DNA of 64,000 nt from Erythrobacteraceae bacterium (GTDB lineage: Bacteria; Pseudomonadota; Alphaproteobacteria; Sphingomonadales; Sphingomonadaceae). The notes beneath the pieces were generated by a model. That model was not told the origin of the DNA and searched no databases. It was given only the letters and a program-made list of their open reading frames with translations. Position numbers and translations under genes: made by a program. The DNA is taken from positions 49,460 to 113,459 of the forward strand of contig JAIYAM010000035.1 of the NCBI GenBank assembly GCA_027489065.1. Reading direction: 5' to 3'. Below, one piece after another: positions 18,508 through 27,456 of this stretch; position 1 is the stretch's first letter; every line of letters begins with the position of its first letter.

Positions 18508-19452
18508 CTACTTCGCCTTCTTCTTGTCGTCCCGGATACCGACATGGATGCAGGGCGCAGGCGCGCGCGTCTGCCTGCCGGGGTGCGGCTTGTCGTCCGG
18601 CCCGCACTCGACGGTCGGCTTCCTGATCGCGTTCGCCTTCACCACGGCCAGCGCATCCTCGCTCGCATAGGCTGCGATCCAGGTGATGCAATCGGCCAGC
18701 GGGCAGACCTTGTGCTTGGCGAAGGCGTTCTTCTGCGGCCCGCAATTGAGCGTGAACACGTCCGAGGCCGGGGCGACACCATAGCGCTCGAACCGCCGGA
18801 GCAGCTCGCCGCGCTCGTTGAAGACGGTGCGCTGCACGTCGTTGACGTCCACATCGTCGATACCGAAGGGCGAGGTGTTGAACATGTAGGCGCGCACGCC
18901 GCGATACTTGACCGACACCTCCGTCGCCAGCGCCCCGCCGAGCGAATGGCCCGCGACCACCCACGGCAGGCGATCATCGAAGCGCGCCCGCTCGGCATCG
19001 AAATAGCGCAGCGCCATGTCGATCTGGTCGCTGCGCAGCGTGCCGTAGAAGACGTCGCTCAAGCCGCCGAAATCGGTGCCGCGAAAGGCCATAATCCGCG
19101 CGATCGGCTTGCGCCCGCGAGCGCCCCCGCCGCTCCCCCCGCTGCCTGGCGCATATTGCGCGAAGATCTCGTAGCCGAAGCCCTTCTTGGCATCGTCCTC
19201 GGCGATCGGCAGGCGGGTGAGCGGTTCGAGCTCGGGGCCCAAGTCGCGGAACACGTCGCTGTCGCCGGTGTAGGCATTGGTCGCGGCAATCGCGAAGGGC
19301 CACGCCTCCACCGCCCCGTCACGCAGGAAGGCGCACCACCCGCCCGGCTGCGACCGGCAGGGCGAGCGCGACTGCGAGATGTCGGGATAGGTGGTGACGC
19401 AGGCCGAGAGCAGCAGCGCACACAGCGCCGCCGCAAGCCCCCGGATCGTCAC
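18508..19452 (-). CDS. Class 3 lipase-family lipoprotein
   Basis: A 314-residue alpha/beta-hydrolase. A GTG start at 19452 gives a lipoprotein signal peptide with lipobox LLSAC (Cys18). The nucleophile elbow GHSLGG (Ser170) follows an IMAFRGTDFGG strand, the pattern of class 3 (fungal type) lipases. The C-terminal half holds several cysteines (FTLNCGPQ, KVCPLADCIT) and ends in a lysine-rich tail. Likely an outer-membrane- or periplasm-anchored lipase/esterase; substrate unknown. It trails the cyclophilin gene by about 23 bases and may be co-transcribed with it. Confidence 0.82.
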   Translation of the reverse strand: MTIRGLAAALCALLLSACVTTYPDISQSRSPCRSQPGGWCAFLRDGAVEAWPFAIAATNAYTGDSDVFRDLGPELEPLTRLPIAEDDAKKGFGYEIFAQYAPGSGGSGGGARGRKPIARIMAFRGTDFGGLSDVFYGTLRSDQIDMALRYFDAERARFDDRLPWVVAGHSLGGALATEVSVKYRGVRAYMFNTSPFGIDDVDVNDVQRTVFNERGELLRRFERYGVAPASDVFTLNCGPQKNAFAKHKVCPLADCITWIAAYASEDALAVVKANAIRKPTVECGPDDKPHPGRQTRAPAPCIHVGIRDDKKKAK

Positions 19453-19475
19453 CCCCCTGATGCCCCTGTCGCTCC

Positions 19476-19937
19476 TTAGGCGACCGTCGCCTTGAGGATC
19501 TTGCCCGGCGAACGCGGCGGTTCGCCCTTGGGGAGCGCGTGGACGTGTTCCATGCCGCTCGTGACCTGGCCCCACACGGTGTACTGCTTGTCGAGGAAGC
19601 GCGCATCGTCGAGGCAGATGAAGAACTGCGAGTTGGCGCTGTTCGGGTTCTGCGCGCGGGCCATCGAGCACACGCCTTCGACGTGCGGTTCGGCGTTGAA
19701 TTCGGCCGCGAGGTCGGGCTTGTCGCTGCCGCCCATGCCGGTGCCGGTCGGATCGCCGCCCTGCGCCATGAAGCCGTTGATGACGCGGTGGAAGATCACG
19801 CCGTCATAGAAGCCTTCGCTGGCAAGCTCGGTGATGCGCGCGACGTGGCCGGGGGCCAGATCGGGGCGCAGCTTGATGACGACGTCTTTGCCCTCGCCGT
19901 CGCCGGTGTCGAGGGTGAAGGTGAGGGTTTCGGCCAT
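19476..19937 (-). CDS. Cyclophilin-type peptidylprolyl isomerase
   Basis: A 153-residue cytoplasmic cyclophilin catalysing proline cis/trans isomerisation. Core motifs are FYDGVIFHRVINGFMAQGGDP, MARAQNPNSANSQFFICL and YTVWGQV, with the catalytic arginine in FHRV. There is no signal peptide, so it is PpiB-like rather than PpiA-like. Start ATG at 19937, preceded by AGGAGAAC. Divergent from mgtE. Confidence 0.93.
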   Translation of the reverse strand: MAETLTFTLDTGDGEGKDVVIKLRPDLAPGHVARITELASEGFYDGVIFHRVINGFMAQGGDPTGTGMGGSDKPDLAAEFNAEPHVEGVCSMARAQNPNSANSQFFICLDDARFLDKQYTVWGQVTSGMEHVHALPKGEPPRSPGKILKATVA

Positions 19938-19973
19938 GTCTGTTCTCCTGAGGGAATTTGCCCGCGCTTTTAG

Positions 19974-19990
19974 CAGGCAAAACCTGCCTG
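19974..19990. promoter_or_regulatory. Perfect 6-bp inverted repeat between cyclophilin and mgtE genes
   Basis: CAGGCA and TGCCTG flank a five-base spacer in the 101-base divergent promoter region. It could be an operator, but no known regulator motif was recognised. Confidence 0.25.
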
Positions 19991-20038
19991 TCACCCTCCC
20001 CGGCTTGCTTTTCATTCCTCCCCCCGTAAACGCCTCCT

Positions 20039-21484
20039 ATGGCCGACGACCGCATCCCCGAAGACGATCTGATGATCGCCGAACAGGCGGATGCGGAAGT
20101 GCGCCCGGACGACCGGGTCGACGACGAACGCCACGACGAGGAGAACCGCCTCAAGCCCTCCTTCGTCAGCAAGGTCCACGATGCGCTGGCCGCGGGCGAC
20201 AAGGGCGCGGTCTATGATCTGGTCGAGCCGCTCCACGCCGCCGACATCGCCGACCTGATCGAGCTGCTCGAACCGCGCGAGCGCACCCAGCTCGCCTCCA
20301 CGATCAGCGACCTGATGACCGGCGACGTGATCGCCGAGCTCAACGATTACGTGCGCGAAGACCTGATGGACACGCTGTCCGCGCAGGCCGTCGCGGTGAT
20401 CGCCGAACAGCTCGACACCGACGATGCAGTCCAGCTGATCGAGGATCTGGACGAGGCCGACCAGCGCGCGGTGATGGCCGAGCTGGAGCCGGAAACCCGC
20501 GAGGCGGTGTCGAGCGCGCTCGCCTATCCCGAAGAGACCGCCGGGCGCCTGATGAGCCGGCACTTCGTGGCGGTGCCGGAACACCTCACGGTCGGCGATC
20601 TCATCGATTACCTGCGCGAGGACGGCGATCTCGACCACGATTTCTTCGAGGTCTTCGTGATCGACGAGCGGCACCATCCGGTCGGCACCTGCGCGCTGTC
20701 GTGGATCCTGACCACGCCGCGCAACGTGCGCCTGACCGACGTGATGAAGCGCGACCAGACCCTGATCCCGGTGACGATGGATCAGGAAGAAGCGGCGCTG
20801 ATGTTCCAGAAATACGCGCTGATCTCGGCTGCGGTGGTGGACGACAGTGGCCGGCTGGTCGGGCAGATGACGGTCGACGATATCGTCCACATCATCTCCG
20901 AGGAAGCGGCCGAGGACGCGCTGCTGATGTCCGGCGCGGGCGACGGCGACATCAACGAGCCGCTGCGCGAGGCCTATTCCAGCCGCGTGCGCTGGCTGAT
21001 CGCCAATCTGGGGACGGCGGTGGTGGCCTCCTCGATCATCGCCTTCTTCGGCGCGGCGATCGAGCAGCTGGTGGCGCTGGCGATCCTCATGCCGATCGTC
21101 GCCAGCATCGGCGGCAATGCGGGCACGCAGACGATGGCCGTCGCGGTGCGCGCGATTGCGACCAACCAGCTCACCCGCTCGAACACCCGGCGCATTTTGT
21201 GGCGCGAGTTCCGCGTGGCGCTCCTGAACGGCGGCACGATTGCGCTGCTGATCGGCGCGGCGGCGGGCTTCCTGTTCTCGCCGATGATGGGCGTGGTGAT
21301 CGCGCTGGCGATGGTCATCAACATCGCGATTGCGGGCCTTGCGGGCGTGCTGGTGCCGGTGATCTTCGAGCGGCTGGATCAGGACCCGGCGGTGGCGAGC
21401 AGCGTGTTCGTGACCATGATCACGGACTCGATGGGCTTCTTTGCCTTCTTAGGTTTGGCAGTGGCGATGGGTCTGGCCGGCTGA
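20039..21484 (+). CDS. mgtE: MgtE magnesium transporter
   Basis: A 481-residue Mg2+ channel/transporter of the inner membrane. Order of domains: acidic N-terminal MgtE_N superhelical domain (LHAADIADLIELLEPRER), two CBS domains (RLMSRHFVAVPEHLTVGDLIDYL; then LIPVTMDQEEAALMFQKYAL), and about five transmembrane helices from residue 325 (LGTAVVASSIIAFFGAAIEQL) with the MPIVASIGGNAGTQTMAV pore signature. In the known family the cytoplasmic domains sense Mg2+. No Mg2+ riboswitch space exists in the short 5' region. Confidence 0.95.
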   Translation: MADDRIPEDDLMIAEQADAEVRPDDRVDDERHDEENRLKPSFVSKVHDALAAGDKGAVYDLVEPLHAADIADLIELLEPRERTQLASTISDLMTGDVIAELNDYVREDLMDTLSAQAVAVIAEQLDTDDAVQLIEDLDEADQRAVMAELEPETREAVSSALAYPEETAGRLMSRHFVAVPEHLTVGDLIDYLREDGDLDHDFFEVFVIDERHHPVGTCALSWILTTPRNVRLTDVMKRDQTLIPVTMDQEEAALMFQKYALISAAVVDDSGRLVGQMTVDDIVHIISEEAAEDALLMSGAGDGDINEPLREAYSSRVRWLIANLGTAVVASSIIAFFGAAIEQLVALAILMPIVASIGGNAGTQTMAVAVRAIATNQLTRSNTRRILWREFRVALLNGGTIALLIGAAAGFLFSPMMGVVIALAMVINIAIAGLAGVLVPVIFERLDQDPAVASSVFVTMITDSMGFFAFLGLAVAMGLAG

Positions 21485-21518
21485 TAGCCCTCTTTCCCAA
21501 CGTTAAGGGGAGAGAGTG

Positions 21519-22277
21519 ATGGCAGGACGTGTGGCGGGCAAGGTGGTGCTGCTGACAGGCGGCGCGATGGGCCTCGGCAAGGCGGCGACCAAGGCGTTGA
21601 TGGCCGAGGGCGCGACCGTGATCATCACCGATATCGACGAGGCAGCGGGCCGTGCGACGGCAGCCGAGCTGGGCTGCGGCTACATCAAGCAGGACGTCAC
21701 CGACTGGGCGCGCTGGCAGGAGGTGATCGCCGAGGTCGAGGCCAAGCATGGCCGGCTCGACGTGCTGGTTAACAACGCCGCGATCACCGTGTTCGGCTCC
21801 ATCGCCGATATCTCGGTGGAGGATTTCAAGCGCTGCTACACGGTCGATGTCGACAGCATCTTCATGGGCTGCAAGGCGGCGATCCCCCTGATGGCCAAGA
21901 GCGGCGGCGGCTCGATCGTCAACTTCTCGTCCGCGGCTGGCAATAAGGTCTCGCCCGATCTTGCCGCCTACAACTCCGCCAAGGCCGCGGTGGTGACGCT
22001 GACCAAGAGCATCGCGCTCTATTGTGCGCGCGAGCAGAACGGGGTGCGGGTAAACTCCGTGCAGCCCGGCACGATCCTTACGCCCAATGTCGAGAGCGTC
22101 ATCGCCGGCACGCCTGACCCCGACGCGACCCGCGCAGCCTTCTCCGTCGCCCAGCCCATCGGCCGGATGGGCGAGGTCGAGGACATCGCGCACCTCGTCG
22201 TCTATCTCGCCAGCGACGAGAGCAAGTTCGCCACCGGCGCACCGTTCATCGTCGACGGGGGCCTCAGCATCGCATGA
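21519..22277 (+). CDS. Short-chain dehydrogenase/reductase (SDR)
   Basis: A 252-residue classical SDR. The NAD(P)-binding TGGAMGLGKA lies near residues 13-22, NNAAI follows strand 4, and the catalytic YNSAK is in LAAYNSAKAAVV. It ends FATGAPFIVDGGLSIA, the usual SDR C-terminus. ATG at 21519 preceded by GGGGAGAGAG. Its stop overlaps the next start (ATGA), making it the first gene of a three-gene cassette with a SnoaL-like protein and a Rieske oxygenase, so it may oxidise a dihydrodiol or alcohol produced by the oxygenase. That role is inferred from context. Confidence 0.9.
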   Translation: MAGRVAGKVVLLTGGAMGLGKAATKALMAEGATVIITDIDEAAGRATAAELGCGYIKQDVTDWARWQEVIAEVEAKHGRLDVLVNNAAITVFGSIADISVEDFKRCYTVDVDSIFMGCKAAIPLMAKSGGGSIVNFSSAAGNKVSPDLAAYNSAKAAVVTLTKSIALYCAREQNGVRVNSVQPGTILTPNVESVIAGTPDPDATRAAFSVAQPIGRMGEVEDIAHLVVYLASDESKFATGAPFIVDGGLSIA

Positions 22278-22768
22278 GCGCGGACCGGTTCGCGATTCAA
22301 GACCTCGCCGCGCTCTACATGCGCGGGCTCGACCGGCTCGACGGCGCGCTGCTGGAGGCCCAGTTCTGGCCGGATGCGCGGTGCGAATACGGGATCTTCA
22401 GCGGCTCGCCTGCCGACTTTGCCGCCTTCTGCATGGCCGCGCTCGAAAGCCATGAGCGCAACCACCACATGCTGGGCCAGCACCTCGTCGATGTCTCCGG
22501 CCCCGACGAGGCTTACGGCGAGGTCTACTACCAGGCCTACCACCGGGTCTTCGATGACGCGGGAGCTGCGCGCGACCTGTTCATCGCTGGCCGCTATGTC
22601 GACCGCTACGAGCGGCGCGGCGGCATCTGGAAGATCGCCTACCGCTCCGAACTGGTAGACTGGGTGCGCGACGATCCGGCGACCGACGGCATGGTCCAGA
22701 CCGCGCCCTTCATCCTCGGCCAGAGGAAGCCCGCCGACCCGCTCTACGACCGGGAGGCAATGCAGTGA
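22274..22768 (+). CDS. SnoaL-like / NTF2-fold protein
   Basis: A 164-residue NTF2-superfamily protein (SnoaL-like, also the fold of ring-hydroxylating-dioxygenase beta subunits). Typical features are the N-terminal FAIQDLAALYMRGLDRLD, the HHMLGQHLVDV strand and the C-terminal RGGIWKIAYRSELVDWV. It overlaps the SDR upstream and the Rieske gene downstream. It might act as an isomerase/dehydratase on the oxygenase product or as a small structural subunit; the sequence alone does not decide. Confidence 0.82.
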   Translation: MSADRFAIQDLAALYMRGLDRLDGALLEAQFWPDARCEYGIFSGSPADFAAFCMAALESHERNHHMLGQHLVDVSGPDEAYGEVYYQAYHRVFDDAGAARDLFIAGRYVDRYERRGGIWKIAYRSELVDWVRDDPATDGMVQTAPFILGQRKPADPLYDREAMQ

Positions 22769-24138
22769 GCAAGCCCGACCTCACCGCGCCCTCCGACCCC
22801 GCCCTCGCCCCCGGGGAGGCGCGTTGCCCGGGGCCTTCGATGCAGGACATCCTCGATGCGGACGGGGACAATCCCCCCGCCGCGATGCGCGAGCAGGCCT
22901 ACGCCTTCCTCGGCGACGAAGACCTGCCCTTCGCCCGCTACACCGATCCGGCCTTCCACGAGCGCGAGCTTGCGCGCCTGTGGCCGAACGTCTGGCAATG
23001 GGCCTGCCGCGAGGAGCACATTCCGGGGCCCGGTGACCGCTATGTCTATGACGTCGGCCACCACTCGGTGCTGGTGGTGCGCGGGGCCGACCACAGGATC
23101 CGCGCCTTCGTCAATTCCTGCCCGCACCGCGGGATGAAGTTCGCCAGCGAGGGCTCGCGCGGCGTGCTGCGCTCGAACATCCGCTGCCCGTTCCACGGGA
23201 TGAGCTGGAACCTCGACGGCACCTTGCGCGAGGTCCCCTGCCGCTGGGACTTCCCCCACATCAGCGAGGAGAGCTTCGGCCTCGACGAGGTGGCCTGCGA
23301 CACCTGGGGCGGGTTCGTCTTCGTCCACATGGGCAAGAACCCGCCGCCGCTCGCCGAGCAGCTCGAAGTCATGCCGGAGCACTTCAAGCTCTGGCCGATG
23401 GACGACCGCTACGTCGCGCTCCACACCGAAAAGGTGCTGCCCGCCAACTGGAAGATGGCGATGGAGGCCTTCCTCGAGGCGTGGCACGTGCTCGAGACCC
23501 ACGCGCAGGCGGTCTACACCGCCGCCGATGCGAATGCGCAATACGACATTTTCGGGCGGCACGTGTCGCGCTTCATCCATGCCGTCGGCGTGCCCAGCCC
23601 GCACCTCCGGCAGGAGGTCAGCGAGGCGGTGCTGTTCGGCAAGCTCGGCCGCGACCCCGCCGCGCTGCCGCCGGGCGCGAAGGCCCGCGCCGAGCATGCC
23701 CGCCTGCTGCGGCAGGAGCTTGGGGAAGCCTTCGGCACCGATCTGGCGCATGTCTCCACCACCGAGATGATGGACTCGATCGAGTACTTCCTCTTCCCCA
23801 ACGCCTTCTTCTTCCCCGGCATCAATATCCGCCTGTGCTACCGCTTCCGCCCGCTGGGGCCGGACGAATGCCTGCACGAGATTCTCCTGCTGCAACCCCT
23901 CCCCGCCAGCGGCGAACGTCCGCCGCCCGCCACGCCGATCCGGCTCGGGGTGGAGGACAGTTACACCACCGTCCCCGGCTTCGCGCTGGCGGAGATTCTC
24001 GATCAGGATACCGAGAACCTGAAGCTCCAGCGCGACGGCGCGAAGGCCTCGCGCAAGGGGGCCCAGACGCTCGGCAATTATCAGGAAGCGCGCATCCGGC
24101 GGCTCCACCTGACGCTCGACGAATACCTCTCCGGTTGA
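22765..24138 (+). CDS. Rieske [2Fe-2S] ring-hydroxylating oxygenase, alpha subunit
   Basis: A 457-residue terminal oxygenase. The Rieske ligands are CPH (C119, H121) and CPFH (C141, H144). The catalytic domain has ANWKMAMEAFLEAWHVLETH, supplying the two histidines of the mononuclear iron centre. The start is GTG at 22765, overlapping the previous stop, with GGGAGG just upstream. No ferredoxin or reductase gene lies nearby, so electrons must come from a partner encoded elsewhere. The substrate (aromatic, steroid or other) cannot be assigned. Confidence 0.9.
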   Translation: MSKPDLTAPSDPALAPGEARCPGPSMQDILDADGDNPPAAMREQAYAFLGDEDLPFARYTDPAFHERELARLWPNVWQWACREEHIPGPGDRYVYDVGHHSVLVVRGADHRIRAFVNSCPHRGMKFASEGSRGVLRSNIRCPFHGMSWNLDGTLREVPCRWDFPHISEESFGLDEVACDTWGGFVFVHMGKNPPPLAEQLEVMPEHFKLWPMDDRYVALHTEKVLPANWKMAMEAFLEAWHVLETHAQAVYTAADANAQYDIFGRHVSRFIHAVGVPSPHLRQEVSEAVLFGKLGRDPAALPPGAKARAEHARLLRQELGEAFGTDLAHVSTTEMMDSIEYFLFPNAFFFPGINIRLCYRFRPLGPDECLHEILLLQPLPASGERPPPATPIRLGVEDSYTTVPGFALAEILDQDTENLKLQRDGAKASRKGAQTLGNYQEARIRRLHLTLDEYLSG

Positions 24139-24169
24139 CTCCGCACACGGCGTGCCGGAAAGCCGCAAC

Positions 24170-24562
24170 ATGCCGCTTCACCTGACCAAGATCGCCTTCG
24201 GGGCGAAGAGCTACGATCAATTGGCCGGCTGGTTCGACGGGCGCGGCGCAGTCGGCCTCACCACCCGCAACCGCCCGACCCGGCACGAGGAATGCATCGG
24301 CGGTTCGCTGTTCTGGATCATCAATCACGCCATCGTGGCGCGATCCCCCATTCTGGGCTTCGAAAAGACGCAGGACGGGCGCTGGGACATCGTGCTCGAG
24401 CCGCGGCTGATCCGCGTCCACCAGATCCCCAAGCGCGCGCATCAGGGCTGGCGCTATCTCACCGAGGAGAAGGCCCCGAAGGACGTTGCCGAGGGCGAGG
24501 ATATCGGTGACGCGTTGCCGGGCAAGCTGGCGATGAAGCTGGAGCGCCTCGGGCTGGTCTAG
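24170..24562 (+). CDS. DUF1489 family protein
   Basis: A 130-residue conserved protein of unknown function. The opening MPLHLTKIAFG and the C-terminal PKRAHQGWRYLTEEKAP are the hallmarks of this alphaproteobacterial family, and fix the start at 24170. RLIRVHQIPKRAHQGWRYL is rich in basic and aromatic residues, suggesting nucleic-acid contact, which is speculation. It ends four bases inside the convergent hdeD-like gene. Confidence 0.85.
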   Translation: MPLHLTKIAFGAKSYDQLAGWFDGRGAVGLTTRNRPTRHEECIGGSLFWIINHAIVARSPILGFEKTQDGRWDIVLEPRLIRVHQIPKRAHQGWRYLTEEKAPKDVAEGEDIGDALPGKLAMKLERLGLV

Positions 24563-25140
24563 GTCGCCGTGCGCACGGTCCGGCGGCGGTCCGCTCCGGT
24601 GCAGCACAGGAAGGACACGCCGGTGAGGATCATGTTCACCCCGACGATCAGTCCGAGGAACGCAATCGACCACCCGCTCGGCAGGCCGAAGAACACGAGC
24701 ACCCCCAGCACGAGCGACAGGATGCCGGACACGAGAAACAGCCACCAGGCGCGCTGGGACCGGACGCGCAGGCCGAGCAGGATGCGCGCCACCCCGTCGG
24801 CCGCGAAGAACGCGCCGAGCACCACCGTCAGCGCGAGCAGCCCAGCGAAGGGGTTGGCGATGAAGATAAGCCCGCCGCCGATATAGAGCAGCGCCAGCAG
24901 CAGCTGCATGGTGAAGCCGCTCCAGCCGCGCAGGCGGAAGGCGTGGATCAGCGTCAGGATGCCGCCGGTCAGCATGGTCACGCCGACCAGGAGGTTGAAC
25001 GAAAGGGCAGCCACCAGCGGGAACAGCAGCGCAAAGGCGCCGACCGCGATCAGCAGGATGCCGAGCACGGTAAACGCGCCGCGTCCGCTCGCCCGGGACG
25101 TGCGGGTCGTCTGGTATTGCGCTTTGGGGTAGGCCGCCAT
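24559..25140 (-). CDS. HdeD family membrane protein
   Basis: A 193-residue inner-membrane protein with six predicted helices in three repeats of a DUF308 pattern (FTVLGILLIAVGAFALLFP; LLLALLYIGGGLIFIANPFAGL; WWLFLVSGILSLVLGVLVFFGLP). E. coli HdeD contributes to acid resistance. ATG at 25140 is chosen; ATG at 25164 lacks a ribosome binding site. A CCTG/ADRRR cysteine pair occurs near the cytoplasmic end. Neighbours include a general-stress-type protein, in keeping with a stress role. Confidence 0.85.
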   Translation of the reverse strand: MAAYPKAQYQTTRTSRASGRGAFTVLGILLIAVGAFALLFPLVAALSFNLLVGVTMLTGGILTLIHAFRLRGWSGFTMQLLLALLYIGGGLIFIANPFAGLLALTVVLGAFFAADGVARILLGLRVRSQRAWWLFLVSGILSLVLGVLVFFGLPSGWSIAFLGLIVGVNMILTGVSFLCCTGADRRRTVRTAT

Positions 25141-25225
25141 GCGTGAAAGCTCTCGGTTATTCATGTGCGCAACGCCGGAGGCGGGCGACGTGTCCGCCGC
25201 CCGCCCCGCCGTCACGTCGTCCGGA

Positions 25226-25747
25226 TCAGAAGTTGACGGCGCGCGCGTTGCCCGCGTTGTGGCCGCCATTGCGGTAGAGCACTTCGCGCAGACGGTCCTC
25301 GTCGACGCCGATGTCCTCGACCGTCACCACCACGCCGCCGTTCTTGATGCGGTCGTTGTAGTAGGTCGCGTCCTCTTCGCTGACGCCGTGCTTGGTGAGG
25401 GTCTCGTTGAGCGTCCCGCCGATCGCACCGATCACCGCTCCGACGCCGACCGCTTCCGGAACGGCAGCCGCCGCGATGGCGCCCGCAGCCGCGAGCGGGC
25501 CGACACCCGGGATCGCCAGCGCCGCAACGCCCAACCCTGCGCCCAATGCGCCGCCGCCGAGGATGCCGCGCAGCACGTTGCGATGCTCTTCGTCGGTCAC
25601 TTCACCATCGCCGGTGCTGTGGGTGGTGGTGCCCTTGTGGTGGGCGATGACCGAGATATCGTTGTCGGTGAGGCCGAGCGTCCTCAGGTCGCTGACGGCC
25701 CGGTTCGCTTCCTCGTGACTGTCAAAGATCGCTGATACCTTGGACAT
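25226..25747 (-). CDS. General stress protein 17M-like, glycine-rich
   Basis: A 173-residue protein. The N-terminal part (AIFDSHEEANRAVSDLRTLGLTDNDISVIA) matches the YflT / heat-induced stress domain. The centre is a glycine/alanine-rich hydrophobic region (ILGGGALGAGLGVAALAIPG) resembling glycine-zipper segments. The C-terminus (GGVVVTVEDI and EDRLREVLYRNGG) returns to a soluble alpha/beta pattern. AGGAG precedes the start by seven bases. Function in stress adaptation is inferred from the family. Confidence 0.75.
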   Translation of the reverse strand: MSKVSAIFDSHEEANRAVSDLRTLGLTDNDISVIAHHKGTTTHSTGDGEVTDEEHRNVLRGILGGGALGAGLGVAALAIPGVGPLAAAGAIAAAAVPEAVGVGAVIGAIGGTLNETLTKHGVSEEDATYYNDRIKNGGVVVTVEDIGVDEDRLREVLYRNGGHNAGNARAVNF

Positions 25748-25876
25748 TTTTATTCTCCTGCTGGAATGGAGCGTCCGGCTTGTGGCGCCGGATCGCGTGA
25801 CCCCTCCTCGCAGGTGTTGGGCATAAGGGGCGCTGACATGGGTGGCTGTCCCGCCGCCCCGTGGCCGATATTTCGG

Positions 25877-26563
25877 TCAGCCTGCCGCGCGGGTCTTTTC
25901 GGCCACGCGGCGCAGGGCGTTGACATAGACCTCGGGGGCCTGCGCGCCCGGGATCAGGAACTTGCCCTCCACGATCATCGCCGGGACGCCCGAGATGTTC
26001 ATGTCCCACGCCTGCTGCTCCTCGGCGAGGACGCGGGCTTCGCGATCGGGGTCGTCCAGCGCCGCCTTGGCGGCTCCGCGGTGGAGGCCCACGCTGGCGG
26101 CGATGTCGAGAAGCACGTCGCGGTCGGAGAGATTGCGGCGCTCGTTGAAGTGGGCGCGGAACAGCGCGAGTTTCAGCGCGGTCTGCACCTCCGGTCCCGC
26201 CTGCTCCAGTGCGAGTCCGAGCAGCTTGTGGCACTCGCGGGTGTTCCACATCATCGCGGGCGGTGCCTCGCCGACACCTTCGAAGGAGAGCGACACGCCC
26301 GCCCCTTCCGCGATGGCCTTCATCTGCCCGCGCAGCTTCGCGCCTTCCTCGGCGGGGCGGCGGTACTTGCGCTGGAGGTGGGCCTCCTGCTCCTCGCCCT
26401 CTTGCGGCATGTCGGGGTTGAGTTCGAAGGGCCGCCAGCGGATTTCCGCCGCGATTTCGCCTTCGAGTTCCTTGAGCGCCTTGGTCAGCTGGCCGTAGCC
26501 GATCAGGCACCACGGGCACATGACATCGGAATAGATGTCGATGGTGAGCTTCTGCTCCGTCAC
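25877..26563 (-). CDS. DsbA-family oxidoreductase, FrnE-like
   Basis: A 228-residue thioredoxin-fold protein of the FrnE / 2-hydroxychromene-2-carboxylate isomerase-like subgroup. The active-site CPWC lies at DVMCPWCLIGYGQL near the N-terminus, and a C-terminal ISGVPAMIVEGKFLIPGAQ supplies the cis-proline. There is no signal peptide, so it is cytoplasmic. GTG at 26563 overlaps the nudC stop; GTG or TTG codons up to 26581 are alternatives. Likely translated with nudC and the serine hydrolase. Confidence 0.87.
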   Translation of the reverse strand: MTEQKLTIDIYSDVMCPWCLIGYGQLTKALKELEGEIAAEIRWRPFELNPDMPQEGEEQEAHLQRKYRRPAEEGAKLRGQMKAIAEGAGVSLSFEGVGEAPPAMMWNTRECHKLLGLALEQAGPEVQTALKLALFRAHFNERRNLSDRDVLLDIAASVGLHRGAAKAALDDPDREARVLAEEQQAWDMNISGVPAMIVEGKFLIPGAQAPEVYVNALRRVAEKTRAAG

Positions 26564-27456
26564 CGGTCGAGCCACCAGCAAACGAGGTGGTGCGCGATGG
26601 CGAAGGGCCGCGGGAAGTAGAGGAGGTCGGTCCCCGCCTCACCCGCCGCGCGCGCCTCTTCGAGCTCGGCGCGGGTAAACCAGCGCGCGTCCTCGAGTTC
26701 GGTGGTGTCGATGGTGAGTTCGGGATCGTCGGCGACCGAGGTGCAGCCGATCATCAGCTGGCTCGGGAAGGGCCAGGGCTGGCTGGCGATGTATTTCACA
26801 TCACGCACCCGCACGCCGGCTTCCTCGTGGATCTCGCGCGCGACCGCTTCCTCGATGGTCTCGCCCGGCTCGACGAAGCCGGCGAGCGCGGAATACATCT
26901 TGGGCGGAAAGCGCGGCTGGCGGCCAAGGAGCAACCGGTCCTCATGTTCGACCAGCATGATCGTCACCGGATCGGTGCGCGGGAAGTGATCCGCGCCGCA
27001 GTTGTCGCAGTGCCGCTGCCAGCCGCCTTTGACGAGCTTGGTGCCCGAACCGCAGCGCGCGCAGAAGCGGTGGCGCGCGTGCCAGTCGGCGAGGCTGCGC
27101 GCCCCGCCATAGATCGCCAGATCAGGGGGCGAGAGCTGCGTCATCAGCTGCCAGGCGCGGGGCATGGCATAGGCGGGGCCTTCCGCGCCCTCGCCCGGCA
27201 CCGGGGCAAAGTGCGCCTTGCCGTCCATCATGCCGAGGAACACCAGCTCGGCATTCTCGGGCACATCGGCGAGGCTGCCCCACACGAGACCGCCCTGCTC
27301 GTCCACGCCGGGAAGCAGGCCGTCAAGCAGCAGCACCCGCGCGCGCCAGTTCATCAGGCCCGCCAGCGCCTCGTCGTCAACGCGGATATGATCGGCCCGG
27401 TCGAGCGGCGAGCCAGCAAAGGCCATCGGCGCAGCGGGGGCAGCGGCTCCGTGCAT
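26560..27456 (-). CDS. nudC: NudC-type NAD(+) diphosphatase (Nudix hydrolase)
   Basis: A 298-residue Nudix enzyme cleaving NAD(H) to NMN(H) and AMP, and in E. coli removing NAD caps from RNA. A zinc ribbon (CARCG and CDNCG) precedes the Nudix box, which runs G-FVEPG-E-TIEEAVA-RE-IHEE-AGV. The SQPWPFPSQLMIG motif after the box is the NudC substrate signature. ATG at 27456 overlaps the stop of the serine hydrolase gene by one base. Confidence 0.93.
   Translation of the reverse strand: MHGAAAPAAPMAFAGSPLDRADHIRVDDEALAGLMNWRARVLLLDGLLPGVDEQGGLVWGSLADVPENAELVFLGMMDGKAHFAPVPGEGAEGPAYAMPRAWQLMTQLSPPDLAIYGGARSLADWHARHRFCARCGSGTKLVKGGWQRHCDNCGADHFPRTDPVTIMLVEHEDRLLLGRQPRFPPKMYSALAGFVEPGETIEEAVAREIHEEAGVRVRDVKYIASQPWPFPSQLMIGCTSVADDPELTIDTTELEDARWFTRAELEEARAAGEAGTDLLYFPRPFAIAHHLVCWWLDR

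Noticed and set aside
19938..20038. Possible magnesium riboswitch for mgtE
   Set aside because: The divergent gap is only 101 bases and shows no M-box-like conserved core.
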